Of a stretch of 64,000 nt of DNA, positions 26,062 to 39,900 are shown piece by piece. The DNA lies in assembly GCF_001552195.1 (NCBI RefSeq), contig NZ_BCQS01000011.1, positions 248,001 to 312,000 of the forward strand, written 5' to 3'. Every line of letters begins with the position of its first letter. Positions within the stretch are counted from its first letter, which is position 1. The DNA comes from Actinomadura latina NBRC 106108. Its GTDB lineage: Bacteria > Actinomycetota > Actinomycetes > Streptosporangiales > Streptosporangiaceae. The notes under the pieces are model-generated. The model saw only the letters and a list, made by a program, of their open reading frames with translations, ran no database searches and had not been told where the DNA came from. Position numbers and translations under genes: made by a program.

Positions 26062-28593
26062 GTGACCGCTCACCGTCCGCGGGCGTCCTGGCACGCCGCC
26101 GCGAATGCCGTCGTGCTCGGCTGGCTCGTGCTGACCGGGCTGGCCGTGCTCGCCCGCGACCACCTGCCCGCCCCGCAGTGGCTGCTCATCCACGTGTTCC
26201 TGCTGGGCGCGGTGACCAACGCCGTCGTGACCTGGACGGACCACTTCGCGACCGCGCGGCTGCGGCCGCCCGCCCCGGCCCGGCGGCGGCCGGTGGGGTG
26301 GTGGCCGGCGGGGTGGTGGCCGGTGGTCCGGCTCGCCGCCCTCAACGCCGGGGTCGCCGCCGTGCTGCGCGGCGCCACCAACGGGCATCCGGAGCTGGCG
26401 ACGGCCGGTGCCGCGGTCGTCGTCGGCGTCGTGTGCGCCCATGTGGCGGTGCTGATCGTGCGGTGGCGGCGGGCGCTGCCGGGCCGGTTCGGGCACGTCG
26501 TGCCCTGGTACGCCTGCTCCGGCCTCGCCCTGATCGTCGGCGGCACGCTCGGCGGCTGGATGGCGTCGGGGCGCGCCCCGGCCATGTGGCACCTGCGGCT
26601 GGAGGCCGCGCACATCCACGCGAACCTCCTCGGCTGGGTCGGCCTGGCCGTCCTCGGCACCTTGTTCACCCTGTGGCCCGCGGTGCTGCGCACCCGGGTC
26701 CGCGAGCACACGCCCGCGATCGCCCGGCTGTCCCTGCGCCTGGCCGCGCCGGGCCTCGCCATCGCCGTGGGCGCCCTCGCCGCGAACGCGCGCTGGATCG
26801 CGCTGGCCGGCCTGCTGCTCTACACGGCGGGGGCCGCCCTGGCGCTCGTCCCGTTCGCCCGGACCCTCCGGCGGGGCGCGTCCGGGCGGTGCCCGCGCAC
26901 GCCCGCCGCCTGGATGCTCGCCGCCGGGACCGGCTGGTTCCTCGTGGCGCTCGCCGCCGACCTGGCCGTCGTCGCCACCCGCCCGCCGGCCGAGGTCGCG
27001 CAGGGCATCGAGCCGCTGATGCCGTTCATCCTCGCCGGGTTCGTCGGCCAGACCCTCCTCGGCGCCCTCACCTTCCTGCTCCCGGCGATGCCGGAACGGG
27101 GCTGGACGATCCGCCTCGCCATGATCAACGTCGCGGTGCCGCTGCTCGCCCTGCCCGTCCCCGCGTGGCTGACGCGCACCGGCTGGGCCCTGCTGCTCAT
27201 CGCGCTGGCCGCCTTCGTGCTGCTCGCCGTGACCGCCTACGTCCGGTCGCTGGGCCTGCGGCTGTCCCCGCCCGTCGCCGGCGTCGCCGTCGGCGGCGTG
27301 CTGACCGCACTGGCGGTGGTCTTCGCGACGAGCGTCCAGACCGAGGCGCCCGTGCGGACGGTCGCCGCGGCGGGCACCCGCGTGGTGGACGTGACGCTGG
27401 TCAACATGCGCATCAGCCCCGGAACGATCGAGGCAGCCCCCGGTAGTCGCGTCGTTTTGCGCGTCACCAACAAGGACGGGATGCAGCATGATCTGCGTTT
27501 GGCGTCGGGGCAGGCGACGCCGTTGCTGGATCCGGGGGAGTCGGCGACGCTGACGGTGCCGTCGGTGAAGGGGACGATCGATGGCTGGTGCACCGTTCCC
27601 GGTCACCGCGCGGCGGGGATGACCATGCAGATCAAGACGGCCTCGGGCGCGCACGCGATGCACGCCCCCTCCACAGCCCCGTCTGCGGGCCCGTCCATGG
27701 ATCATCAGGCGATGGGGACCGGGCAGCTCGACATGGCGGCGCACCCGTCCCCGGGGTGGAAGCCGTATGACGCGGCCCTCAAGCCGGCGCCCGGTGCGAA
27801 GGAGCACCGGCTGGAGTTGCACGCCACCGACCGGGAGTTGGAGGTGGCGCCGGGGGTGCGGCAGACGATGTGGACGTTCGGCGGCAGCGTCCCGGCGCCG
27901 GTGCTGCGCGGCAAGATCGGTGATGTCTTCGTCATCACCCTGGTCAACGACACCGCCATGGGCCATGGCATCGACTTCCACGCCAGCACCCTGGCCCCCG
28001 ATGTGCCGATGCGCACCATCGGGCCGGGGGAGCGGCTGACCTACCGGTTCAAGGCCGAGCATGCGGGGGCGTGGCTGTATCACTGCTCGACCATGCCGAT
28101 GCTGCAGCACATCGCCAACGGCATGTACGGCGCGGTCGTCATCGATCCGCCCGGCCTGCCCTCGGTCGACCGCGAGTACGTCCTGGTGCAGGGCGAGCTG
28201 TACCTGGGGCAGCCCGGCGCCGCGCAGCAGGTGGCCAAGATGCGCGACGGCCGCCCGGACGCGTGGATGTTCAACGGCACCGCCGCCGGCTATGACCATG
28301 CGCCTTTGACCGCCCGGTCCGGTGACCGGGTCCGGGTGTGGGTGGTGGACGCCGGCCCGTCGTCCAGTACGGCCTTCCATATTGTCGGTGCCCAGTTCGA
28401 CACCCTCTACAAGGAGGGCGCCTACCTGCTGCGCAAGGGTGACCCCGGCGGCGCCCAGATCCTGGACCTGGCCCCCGGCCAGGGCGGCTTCGTCGAAACC
28501 GTCGTCCCCGGACCCGGCCACTACCCCTTCGTCGACCACGACATGCGCCACGGCGAATCCGGCGCCCACGGCATCCTCAAGGTGACCAAGTGA
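26062..28593 (+). CDS. nirK: Copper nitrite reductase (NirK-type) fused to an N-terminal membrane domain
   Basis: An 843-residue protein. Residues ~10-430 form about ten to twelve membrane helices resembling the NnrS/haem-copper-like anchors of actinobacterial NirK proteins. Residues ~442-533 are an extra cupredoxin with a type 1 copper set (QHDL, WCTVPGH, AAGM). Residues ~600-843 are the two-domain nitrite reductase: type 1 ligands His635, Cys675, His683 and Met688; type 2 ligands His640, His674 and His826; catalytic Asp638 and His773. All expected residues are present, so NO2- to NO reduction at the outer membrane face is likely. Start GTG 26062 is chosen by frame and context; the ribosome site is weak. 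Codon style changes near 27.44 kb, from C-ending to G/T-ending codons. Two DevR-like boxes precede it. Confidence 0.87.
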   Translation: MTAHRPRASWHAAANAVVLGWLVLTGLAVLARDHLPAPQWLLIHVFLLGAVTNAVVTWTDHFATARLRPPAPARRRPVGWWPAGWWPVVRLAALNAGVAAVLRGATNGHPELATAGAAVVVGVVCAHVAVLIVRWRRALPGRFGHVVPWYACSGLALIVGGTLGGWMASGRAPAMWHLRLEAAHIHANLLGWVGLAVLGTLFTLWPAVLRTRVREHTPAIARLSLRLAAPGLAIAVGALAANARWIALAGLLLYTAGAALALVPFARTLRRGASGRCPRTPAAWMLAAGTGWFLVALAADLAVVATRPPAEVAQGIEPLMPFILAGFVGQTLLGALTFLLPAMPERGWTIRLAMINVAVPLLALPVPAWLTRTGWALLLIALAAFVLLAVTAYVRSLGLRLSPPVAGVAVGGVLTALAVVFATSVQTEAPVRTVAAAGTRVVDVTLVNMRISPGTIEAAPGSRVVLRVTNKDGMQHDLRLASGQATPLLDPGESATLTVPSVKGTIDGWCTVPGHRAAGMTMQIKTASGAHAMHAPSTAPSAGPSMDHQAMGTGQLDMAAHPSPGWKPYDAALKPAPGAKEHRLELHATDRELEVAPGVRQTMWTFGGSVPAPVLRGKIGDVFVITLVNDTAMGHGIDFHASTLAPDVPMRTIGPGERLTYRFKAEHAGAWLYHCSTMPMLQHIANGMYGAVVIDPPGLPSVDREYVLVQGELYLGQPGAAQQVAKMRDGRPDAWMFNGTAAGYDHAPLTARSGDRVRVWVVDAGPSSSTAFHIVGAQFDTLYKEGAYLLRKGDPGGAQILDLAPGQGGFVETVVPGPGHYPFVDHDMRHGESGAHGILKVTK
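26295..26324 (+). repeat. In-frame 15-bp tandem duplication in nirK
   Basis: GGGGTGGTGGCCGGC (26295-26309) is followed directly by GGGGTGGTGGCCGGT (26310-26324), encoding GWWPA-GWWPV at the start of a membrane segment. Seen directly; probably a slippage duplication. Confidence 0.7.
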
Positions 28594-28683
28594 CCTGGTG
28601 GTCAGTGGTCCGGTTCCGGCCCGCCGCTCGCCACCGCCCTGCCCCAGTACATACCGCCCTGCCCAGAACATAGGGGAGAACTC

Positions 28684-33201
<4,518 letters not shown>

Positions 33202-33216
33202 CCGCTTACCCGCCCG

Positions 33217-33888
33217 CTAGGGGCGGGAGTCCTTGCGGCCGGCCTTGAGCTGGGCGGCGAGGGCGGCGGCCTGGGTGCGGCGGCTCATGCCGAGCTTGGC
33301 GAAGATGTTGGAGATGTAGTTCTTGACGGTCTTCTCGGCCAGGAAGAGGCGCTCACCGATCTGCCGGTTGGTCAGGCCCTCGCCGATGAGGTCGAAGATG
33401 TGGCGTTCCTGCTCGGTCAGGTTCTTGAGGGGGTCCTGCTTCTCCTGCCGGTCGCGCAGCCGCTGCAGCATCCGGGCGGTGGAGCGCGGGTCGAGCAGGG
33501 ACTGGCCGGTGGCGACGGTGCGGACGGCGCCGACCAGGTCCGAGCCGTGGATCTGCTTGAGGACGTACCCGGCCGCGCCCGCCATGACGGCTTCGAACAG
33601 GGCGTCCTCGTCGTCGAAGGAGGTCAGCATCAGGCAGGCCAGGTCGGGCATCTGGGAGCGGATCTCGCGGCACACGCTGACGCCGTCGCCGTCGGGAAGC
33701 CGGACGTCCAGCACCGCCACGTCGGGGCGTGCGGCGGGGATGCGGGCGAGCGCGTGCTCGGCGGTGCCCGCCTCCCCGACGATCTCGATGTCGTCCTCGG
33801 CCGACAGCAGCGCCGCCACGCCGCGGCGCACGACCTCGTGGTCGTCCAGCAGGAACACGCGGATCGTCTTGGCAGCGTCGCCGCTCAT
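33217..33888 (-). CDS. devR: DevR/DosR-type NarL-family response regulator
   Basis: A 223-residue response regulator. The receiver domain (residues ~9-125) has VFLLDDHEVVRRGV at the acidic pocket and Asp61 in VLDVRLPDGDG as phosphoacceptor. The LuxR-type helix-turn-helix (~155-215) contains FLAEKTVKNYIS, almost identical to the DNA-recognition region of mycobacterial DevR, with MSRRTQAAALAAQLK at the end, as in DevR. The call as a DevR orthologue rests on this C-terminal match plus the regulon-like neighbourhood. It leads an operon with the cation ATPase. A DevR-like box lies 91 bp upstream, suggesting autoregulation. The probable kinase partner is encoded at 48031. Confidence 0.9.
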   Translation of the reverse strand: MSGDAAKTIRVFLLDDHEVVRRGVAALLSAEDDIEIVGEAGTAEHALARIPAARPDVAVLDVRLPDGDGVSVCREIRSQMPDLACLMLTSFDDEDALFEAVMAGAAGYVLKQIHGSDLVGAVRTVATGQSLLDPRSTARMLQRLRDRQEKQDPLKNLTEQERHIFDLIGEGLTNRQIGERLFLAEKTVKNYISNIFAKLGMSRRTQAAALAAQLKAGRKDSRP

Positions 33889-33978
33889 GGTGCATCGTCC
33901 TTCGCTTCGTCACTGATCGAGATGGACGTTACCCGCTAGCCGCGCGGCGTCACACTCATCGGACGTCCCGCCGCCGGA

Positions 33979-33992
33979 AGGACCAAGGTCCC
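33979..33992. promoter_or_regulatory. DevR-like box upstream of devR
   Basis: AGGACCAAGGTCCC (arms GGACC/GGTCC around AA) lies 91 bp before the devR ATG and 16 bp past the stop of the convergent-side gene at 34008. Positive autoregulation of devR is inferred. Confidence 0.68.
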
Positions 33993-34007
33993 GAACCCGG
34001 CATCCGG

Positions 34008-35495
34008 CTAGCCGGGGGCGAGGAACGGGCGGCGCGGCCACACGCGCCCGGCGTCGTGCGGGCGGACGGTCGCGAGGGCCTGCTCCAGGGACTTCTCCGG
34101 TGCGCCGCCGGTGTCGATGCCGGCGGCCTCCGGCCAGGGCGCCGCGTTCGCCCGCATGGCGGCGGCGATGTCCGCGTCGGCGTCCGAGAGGCCCTGCGGG
34201 CGGGCGCGCATCCGCTCGGCGGTGACGCTCTCCGGGGCGTCGCAGCGCAGCGAGTACAGGGGCGCGTGCACGCGTTGGGCGACGCCGGCGAGCAGGGTCC
34301 GCGCCTCCTGCGACGTCCAGGACGCGTCCAGGACGACCGTTTCGCCGTGCTGGAGCAGCGTCGCCGCGCGGTCCGCCAGCTCCTGGTAGGTGCGCAGGGT
34401 CTGCTCGGGGGAGTACAGGCCCGTCCCGTAGGGCGCGGCGGCCGAGTCGAGCGGCGCGAGCCCGGCGATTTCCTTGCGGACGCGGTCGCTGCTGAGCAGC
34501 GTGCAGCCGAGCCGGTCGGCCAGCGCGCCGGCGAGCGTCGTCTTGCCGGTGCCGGGCAGCCCGCCCACCAGGATCAGCCCGACCTGCCCCGCGCGCAGGT
34601 GCCGCAGCGCGAGGTCGGCGTAGGAGCGCGCCTCGGCGGCGGCGTCCGCACCGCCCTGCTCGTGGCGCAGGCAGGCGACCTTGGCGCGGACGAACGCCCG
34701 GTACGCGACGTAGTGGTGGCGCAGCGAGGACGGCGCCGGGTCGGCGGCGAACCCGGCGTACCAGCCGAGGAAGCGCCCGGCCAGGTCCGGGGCGCCGAGG
34801 CGTTCGAGGTCCATGGCCAGGAAGGACGCGTCGTCGAGCCCGTCCAGCGAGCGCAGCGCCTCGTCGAACTCCAGGCAGTCGAGGATGCGCGGGCCGTCGT
34901 CCAGGCAGAACACGTCCCCGGCCAGCAGGTCGCCGTGCCCGTCGACGACGCGCCCGTCGGCGATGCGCGCGTCGAACAGCGGCTCGCGGCCGGCGAGGAA
35001 CGCGGTGACGAGCTCCTCGGTCTCGACCGCCGCGGCCTCGTCGAGCACGCCGCCGTGGAAGGGCCGCACCTGGTCGAAGCTGTCGCGCCAGCGGCCCTGC
35101 AGGGCGTCGCGCGTCCCGTGGGCGGTGACGCGGGGGCCGCGGGGCGCGCGGGCGTGCCAGGCGGCGAGGATCCGGGCGACGTCGTGCAGCGCGTCCTCGA
35201 CCGGCGCGCCGTCCTGCACCAGCCGGGACAGCCGCCGTTCGGCCGGCATCCGCCGCATGACGACCAGGTGGTCGCAGAGCTCGCCGTCCGGCCCGTGCAC
35301 GTCGCCGACCCCGAGGTAGACGTCCGGGGCGAACCGCCGGTTGAGCCGGACCTCCTCCCGGCAGGCGCGCTCGCGCAGCTCCCGGGTGCTGAAGTCCAGG
35401 AAGCCCAGATCCACCGGCTTCTTCAGCTTGTAGGCGCGGTCACCGGCGAAGAACACCACGCCGATGTGCGTTTCGCTGACTGCGGCGTCGGCCAT
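34008..35495 (-). CDS. Bifunctional aminoglycoside-phosphotransferase-like/ATP-binding protein (Rv2004c-like)
   Basis: A 495-residue two-domain protein. Residues ~10-310 resemble an APH/ChoK-type kinase fold (AYKLKKPVDLGFLDFST, LVVMRRMP, catalytic-loop-like VDGHGDLLAGDVF, LDCLEFDEALR). Residues ~320-490 form a P-loop kinase with Walker A GGLPGTGKTTLAGAL and VVLDASWTSQEART. The same architecture is seen in Rv2004c, a member of the mycobacterial DosR regulon. The substrate is unknown. A candidate DevR-like box at 35600-35613 lies 105 bp upstream, between this gene and the divergent CNMP-domain gene. Confidence 0.85.
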   Translation of the reverse strand: MADAAVSETHIGVVFFAGDRAYKLKKPVDLGFLDFSTRELRERACREEVRLNRRFAPDVYLGVGDVHGPDGELCDHLVVMRRMPAERRLSRLVQDGAPVEDALHDVARILAAWHARAPRGPRVTAHGTRDALQGRWRDSFDQVRPFHGGVLDEAAAVETEELVTAFLAGREPLFDARIADGRVVDGHGDLLAGDVFCLDDGPRILDCLEFDEALRSLDGLDDASFLAMDLERLGAPDLAGRFLGWYAGFAADPAPSSLRHHYVAYRAFVRAKVACLRHEQGGADAAAEARSYADLALRHLRAGQVGLILVGGLPGTGKTTLAGALADRLGCTLLSSDRVRKEIAGLAPLDSAAAPYGTGLYSPEQTLRTYQELADRAATLLQHGETVVLDASWTSQEARTLLAGVAQRVHAPLYSLRCDAPESVTAERMRARPQGLSDADADIAAAMRANAAPWPEAAGIDTGGAPEKSLEQALATVRPHDAGRVWPRRPFLAPG

Positions 35496-35599
35496 CGATC
35501 CCTCACGTCCTCGGCTCGGTTACCCCCACCCTCCCCGGGAAGACGGCCGGATATCAGAGCCGGGGGACCCGTCCGTCCCGGCAGAGGTCCCGCCGCCAA

Positions 35600-35613
35600 G
35601 GGCCCTTCGGCCC
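35600..35613. promoter_or_regulatory. DevR-like box between the Rv2004c-like and CNMP-domain genes
   Basis: GGGCCCTTCGGCCC differs from the consensus at one position. It is 77 bp before the GTG at 35690 and 105 bp from the divergent ATG at 35495. A less regular GGGACCCGTCCGTCCC lies nearby at 35564-35579. Confidence 0.6.
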
Positions 35614-35689
35614 TGTGTCGGCGATCACTTTGCCGGTGAGATGGAAGATGCGCGAAGAACGTTCCGGCACACGATCGGGGGCGAACCCG

Positions 35690-36166
35690 GTGAACACCAT
35701 TACCGCAGCCGACCTGGCGCGCGAGCCGTTCCTGCACGGAATGCGGAGCGCCGACCTGGCGAGGCTGGCGACCACCGCCCGCGTCGCCGGGTTCCCGGCG
35801 GGCCGGCGGATCATCGCCCAGTCCGAGCCGGCGGAGCGCTTCTGGCTGATCCGCGAGGGGACGGTGGCCCTCGACCTCCACACCCCCGAGCGCGGCACGG
35901 TCGTCGTCGACATGTTCGGGCCCGGCTCGGCCCTCGGCTGGTCCTGGCTGTTCCGCCCGTACCAGTGGCGCTTCGGCGCGACCGCGTGCACGGACGTCCG
36001 CGCCGTCGAGTTCGACGGCCGGCTGATCCGCACCCTCTGCGCGGTCGACCCCGCGCTCGGCTACGAGCTGACCCGCCGGTTCACCGAACTCGTCGTCGAC
36101 CGGCTGCAGGCCGCCCAGATACAGCTCCTCGCGGACGCGCGCCCGGAGCCCGCCCCGCAGCCCTGA
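35690..36166 (+). CDS. Cyclic-nucleotide-binding (CNMP) domain protein without DNA-binding domain
   Basis: A 158-residue protein composed almost only of a CNMP/Crp-type beta-barrel: EPFLHGMRSADLARLA, the FPAGRRIIAQSEPAERFWLI strand pair and VVVDMFGPGSALGWSWLF. The usual cNMP-binding RxS pattern is not evident, so it may sense another ligand. It ends after the dimerisation helix (TRRFTELVVDRLQAAQIQLL), with no helix-turn-helix. I chose GTG 35690, with GGGGGCG upstream, over the earlier ATG at 35615 that would add a low-complexity leader. Crp-like genes accompany Dev-type clusters in streptomycetes, but the role here is not known. Confidence 0.75.
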   Translation: MNTITAADLAREPFLHGMRSADLARLATTARVAGFPAGRRIIAQSEPAERFWLIREGTVALDLHTPERGTVVVDMFGPGSALGWSWLFRPYQWRFGATACTDVRAVEFDGRLIRTLCAVDPALGYELTRRFTELVVDRLQAAQIQLLADARPEPAPQP

Positions 36167-36170
36167 CGCG

Positions 36171-36773
36171 TCAGCCGGGCACGATCACGGCGCGTCCGGT
36201 GAGCCGCCCGGCCTCCATCTCGCGGTAGGCGTCCATCGCCCGGTCCAGCGGGAACTCGGTGACGTCGGGCCGCAGCAGCCCCCGCGCCGCCAGATCGAGC
36301 ACCTCCGCCAGTTCCGGGCGCGTCCCCCAGTAGGTCGTCTGCAGCGACACCTCGTACGGGACGGAGAAGAACGACACCGGCAGCGTGCCGCCCCCGATAC
36401 CCACGATGGTCACGTCGCCGAGCATCCGCGCCGAGGCCGCGGCCATGGCGAGGGTCGCGTCCGCGCCGACGAAGTCGAGCACGACGTCCGCGCCGCGCCC
36501 GCCGGTCGCCTCCCGGACGGCGCCCGCGGTCCCGTCGCCGGACGGCAGGGCCAGGTCGGCGCCGTGCTCGACCGCGCGCCGGCGGGCCTCCTCCCGCGTG
36601 TCCACGGCGATGACCCGCGCCGCGGTGGTGGCCTTGAGGATCTGCACCGCCACATGCCCGAGCCCGCCCGTCCCGATCACGACGGCGCTCGCGCCCGGCG
36701 TCAGCTTCGCCCACGACCGCCGGACGGCGTGGTACGGCGTGAGCCCCGCGTCGGTCAGCGGCGCCGCCGCCAC
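36171..36773 (-). pseudogene. Truncated zinc-type alcohol dehydrogenase (NAD-binding half only)
   Basis: About 200 residues matching the C-terminal half of medium-chain zinc alcohol dehydrogenases: DAGLTPYHAVRRSW, the Rossmann motif VVIGTGGLGHVAVQI, VIAVDTREEARR, a substrate-domain tail with LQTTYWGTRPELAEVL and LTGRAVIVPG. The catalytic GroES-like N-terminal half (zinc-binding Cys/His residues) is absent. The region upstream (36774-36914) has no matching sequence, in any frame, before the ATPase gene begins on the other strand. It therefore looks like a 5'-deleted remnant. A GTG at 36773 leaves a formal 200-residue frame, but a working dehydrogenase is unlikely. Confidence 0.8.
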
Positions 36774-36846
36774 CCGCAAACCGGCCCCCGCACCCCGGGC
36801 GCACGTCCCGCCCCGGTGCCGGCGTGCGGTGCGCCCGGCCGTTTGC

Positions 36847-36860
36847 GGGGCCTTGACCTG
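36847..36860. promoter_or_regulatory. Weak DevR-like box upstream of the CtpI-like ATPase
   Basis: GGGGCCTTGACCTG keeps the CCTTG core but has changes in both arms. It lies 54 bp before the GTG at 36915. Low confidence. Confidence 0.4.
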
Positions 36861-36914
36861 GGTACTCGCCGTGCCTGGCCGGTTCTCGGTGTAGGCAGGC
36901 GGGAGGAACGGGCG

Positions 36915-39900
36915 GTGGGGATTCCGGGGATGTCCCTGGCCAGGACGGTGCTCGCCGTGCCGGACGCGGCGTCGAGGCTGGCCGTCCAGGGCGCGGCGAT
37001 GGGCGCGCGGACCACCGTGGCGGGAGTGCGGACCGTGTCCGCCGCCGGGAAGGCGGCGGGCGGCGGCGTGCGCCGGACGGTCGGTTCGGTGGCGAACCTC
37101 GCCGCCGGAGGCCCCGGGCGGAGGGTGTGGGTGCACGGCGGCCGCGCGCACATCCAGGCGAGCGGCCTGTCGGGTGACGGGCAGCGGCACCGGCGGTACG
37201 CGCGGACGCTGACGGAGGCGCTCCGGCGCCTGGACGGTGTCGACTGGGCGGAGGTCAACGCGGTCGCCGGCCATGTCCTCGTCTCCTACACGCAGGATGC
37301 GGTGGATCTGGACACGCTGGTCGGGGTCGTCGAGGACGTGGAGCAGGCGCACGAGGCCGGCGGCTTCGACGAGTCCGCGCACGCCCGGCGGCCCGACGAC
37401 GACATGGCGTGGACGGGCGCGGCGACGGCGCTGGTCTCGGACTGCGCGGGGGCCGTGGGAGCCGTGGCGGGGCGGCTGCTGGCCCTCCCGCCGGTGCCCA
37501 GCCCGGTGCGCGCGGCAGTGTCGCTGGCCGACACGGTCCCGCAGCTGCGGACGGCGCTGGAACGGCGGCTGGGCCGGGTGCGCGCCGACGCGCTGCTGGG
37601 CGTGGCCAACGCGGTCGTCCAGGGGGCCGGGCAGGGGATCGCGCCGGTGGCCACCGACGCCGCGCACCGCGTCTTCCAGCTCTACGAGATCCGGGCGCGC
37701 CGCGACACGTGGCGGCGCCGCGAGCCGCAGCTGGCGGCGGCGGGGTCCCAGCCGGCGGAGTGCGGTACCCCGGCCGAGCGGCCGTGCCCGCTCCCGGACG
37801 GGCCGGTGGAGCGGGCGATGAACCGCACGGAGCTGGCCGACCTGCTCGGATCCGCCGGCGTCCTGCTGAGCACGCGCGACCCGTCGGCCGCCGCCGAGAC
37901 GCTGCTGGCGACCGTGCCGAAGGCGGCGCGGCACGGCCGGGAGGCCTTCGCGGCGGTGCTGGGCCACGATCTGGGGCGCCGCGGCGTGGTGGTGCTGGAT
38001 CCGGGGGCGTTGCGGCGGCTCGACCGGGTCAGCGCGGTGGTCATCGACTCCGCGGTCCTGTGCGACGGGGAGCTGCGGCTGCTGTCCGCGGTCTCCATGA
38101 GCGACGCGCTGGACGACGCGGACGTGTGGCAGGCGGCCGGTGCCGTGCTGGCCGGGTACGGCCGCGACGACCTGGCCGGACCGGGCCCGTGGCCGGCGGG
38201 GCCCGGCGGGGGGACGGCGGGATGGCGGCTCGAACGGGCGGCGGACGCACCGTCCGGCGGCCCCGCCGACCCGGGCGGCGTCACGCTCGACCTGCTCGAC
38301 GACCGCGGGGACAGGTGCGGCCGGGTCCGCGCGGGCTCCTCGCTGGACCGCCTGGCCGAGGCGCTGCTGTCGGCGGCGCACCAGGCCGCCGACGTGGTCG
38401 TCCTGACCGAGCACGCCAGCACCAGGGAACTGCTCGCCTGGGGCGACGACTCCCCGGTGGCCGTGGCGGACATGGCGGAGTCGGTGCGGGAACTGCAGAA
38501 CGACGGCCATGTCGTCCTCACCGTCTCGTGCGGGCAGGACCATGCGCTCGACGCGGCCGACGTGGGCGTCAGCGTCCTGCGCGGGCAGGGGCTGGCCGAC
38601 TGGCGCGCCGATCTCGTCTGCGGGCCGGGGCTGGCCGAGGTGTGGCGGCTGCTGATGGCGGTCCCGCCCGCCCGGCGCGCCAGCGATCGCGCGGCGCAGC
38701 TGGCGCTGAGCGCGTCGGCGCTCGGCGCGCTGCTGATCGCGGGACGGCCGCGGCGCCGCGTCCGGCGGGGCCCGCTGCGCCGCGTCACCGGGTCCTGGCA
38801 GGACGTCCCGCCGGTGCACGCGGCCTCGCTGTCGGCGATGCTGGCCAACGCGGTGAGCGCCCGGCGGCTGGACCACCGCCCGCCGCCGCCGTCCGTCGTG
38901 CGGGACTCCTGGCACGCCTTCACCGCGGCGGAGGCCTACCGGCGGCTCGTCCCCGCCGCGGCGGGCGCGGAGGCGGCGCCGCCGCGCCGGAAGGCGCCCG
39001 GACCCGCCGGGGCGGTGCTGCGCCTCGCCGCCGCCGTCCGCAAGGAGCTCGACGACCCGCTGACGCCCGTCCTCGCGCTCGGCGCGGCGGCCTCGGCGGT
39101 GGTCGGCTCCAGCGTGGACGCCGCCCTGGTCGCCGGGGTCATGACCGGCAACGCCCTCATCGGCGCCGCCCAGCGGATGCGGGCCGAGAGCGCCCTCGGG
39201 GAGCTGATGCTGACCCAGCGGATCCATGCCCGCCGCCTGAACGCTCCGCCGGAGTCCGCCGGGCCGAAGAGCTTCGCGCGGCTCCGGACGGCGGACAGCG
39301 ACCGGGTGACGGCCGACCGCCTGTGCACCGGCGACGTGATCCTGCTGCGCTCGGAGGACGTCGTCCCGGCGGACGCACGCCTGCTGTGGGCCGAGTCGCT
39401 GGAGGTGGATGAGGCCACGCTGACCGGCGAATCCGTCCCCGTCGACAAGAGCGTCGAGCCGTCGCCCGGCGCCGACCCGGCCGACCGGCACTGCATGGTC
39501 TACGAGGGCACCACGGTCGTCGCGGGCGACGCGGTCGCCCTCGTGGTCGCCACCGCCGACGCCACCGAGACCGGCCGGGCCGCCGCGCTGGCCGGCGCCG
39601 CCGACACCTCCGCCAGCATGCAGACGCGGCTGGCGGAGCTCACCCGCCAGGCCCTTCCCGCGACCGCGCTCGGCGGGGCGGCCGTCACCGTCCTCGGCAT
39701 GCTGCGCGGCCTGCCGCTGCGCCGCGCGCTCGGGTCCGGCGTCGCGGTCGCCGTCGCCGCCGTCCCGGAGGGGCTGCCGCTGGTCGCCACCGTCTCGCAG
39801 CTCGCCGCGGCCCGGCGGCTGTCCCGCCTCGGCGTGCTCGTCCGCTCCACCGGCGCCCTGGAGGCGCTCGGCCGGGTGGACACCCTGTGCTTCGACAAGA

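Noticed and set aside
35564..35579. GGGACCCGTCCGTCCC as another DevR-like box
   Set aside because: Arms are present but the spacing is 16 bp instead of 14 and the core differs; counted only as a possible neighbour of the better site at 35600.
36915..38900. An independent gene for the N-terminal half of the giant ATPase
   Set aside because: The frame is continuous and the layout (degenerate half, then active half) is known for CtpI-type pumps.
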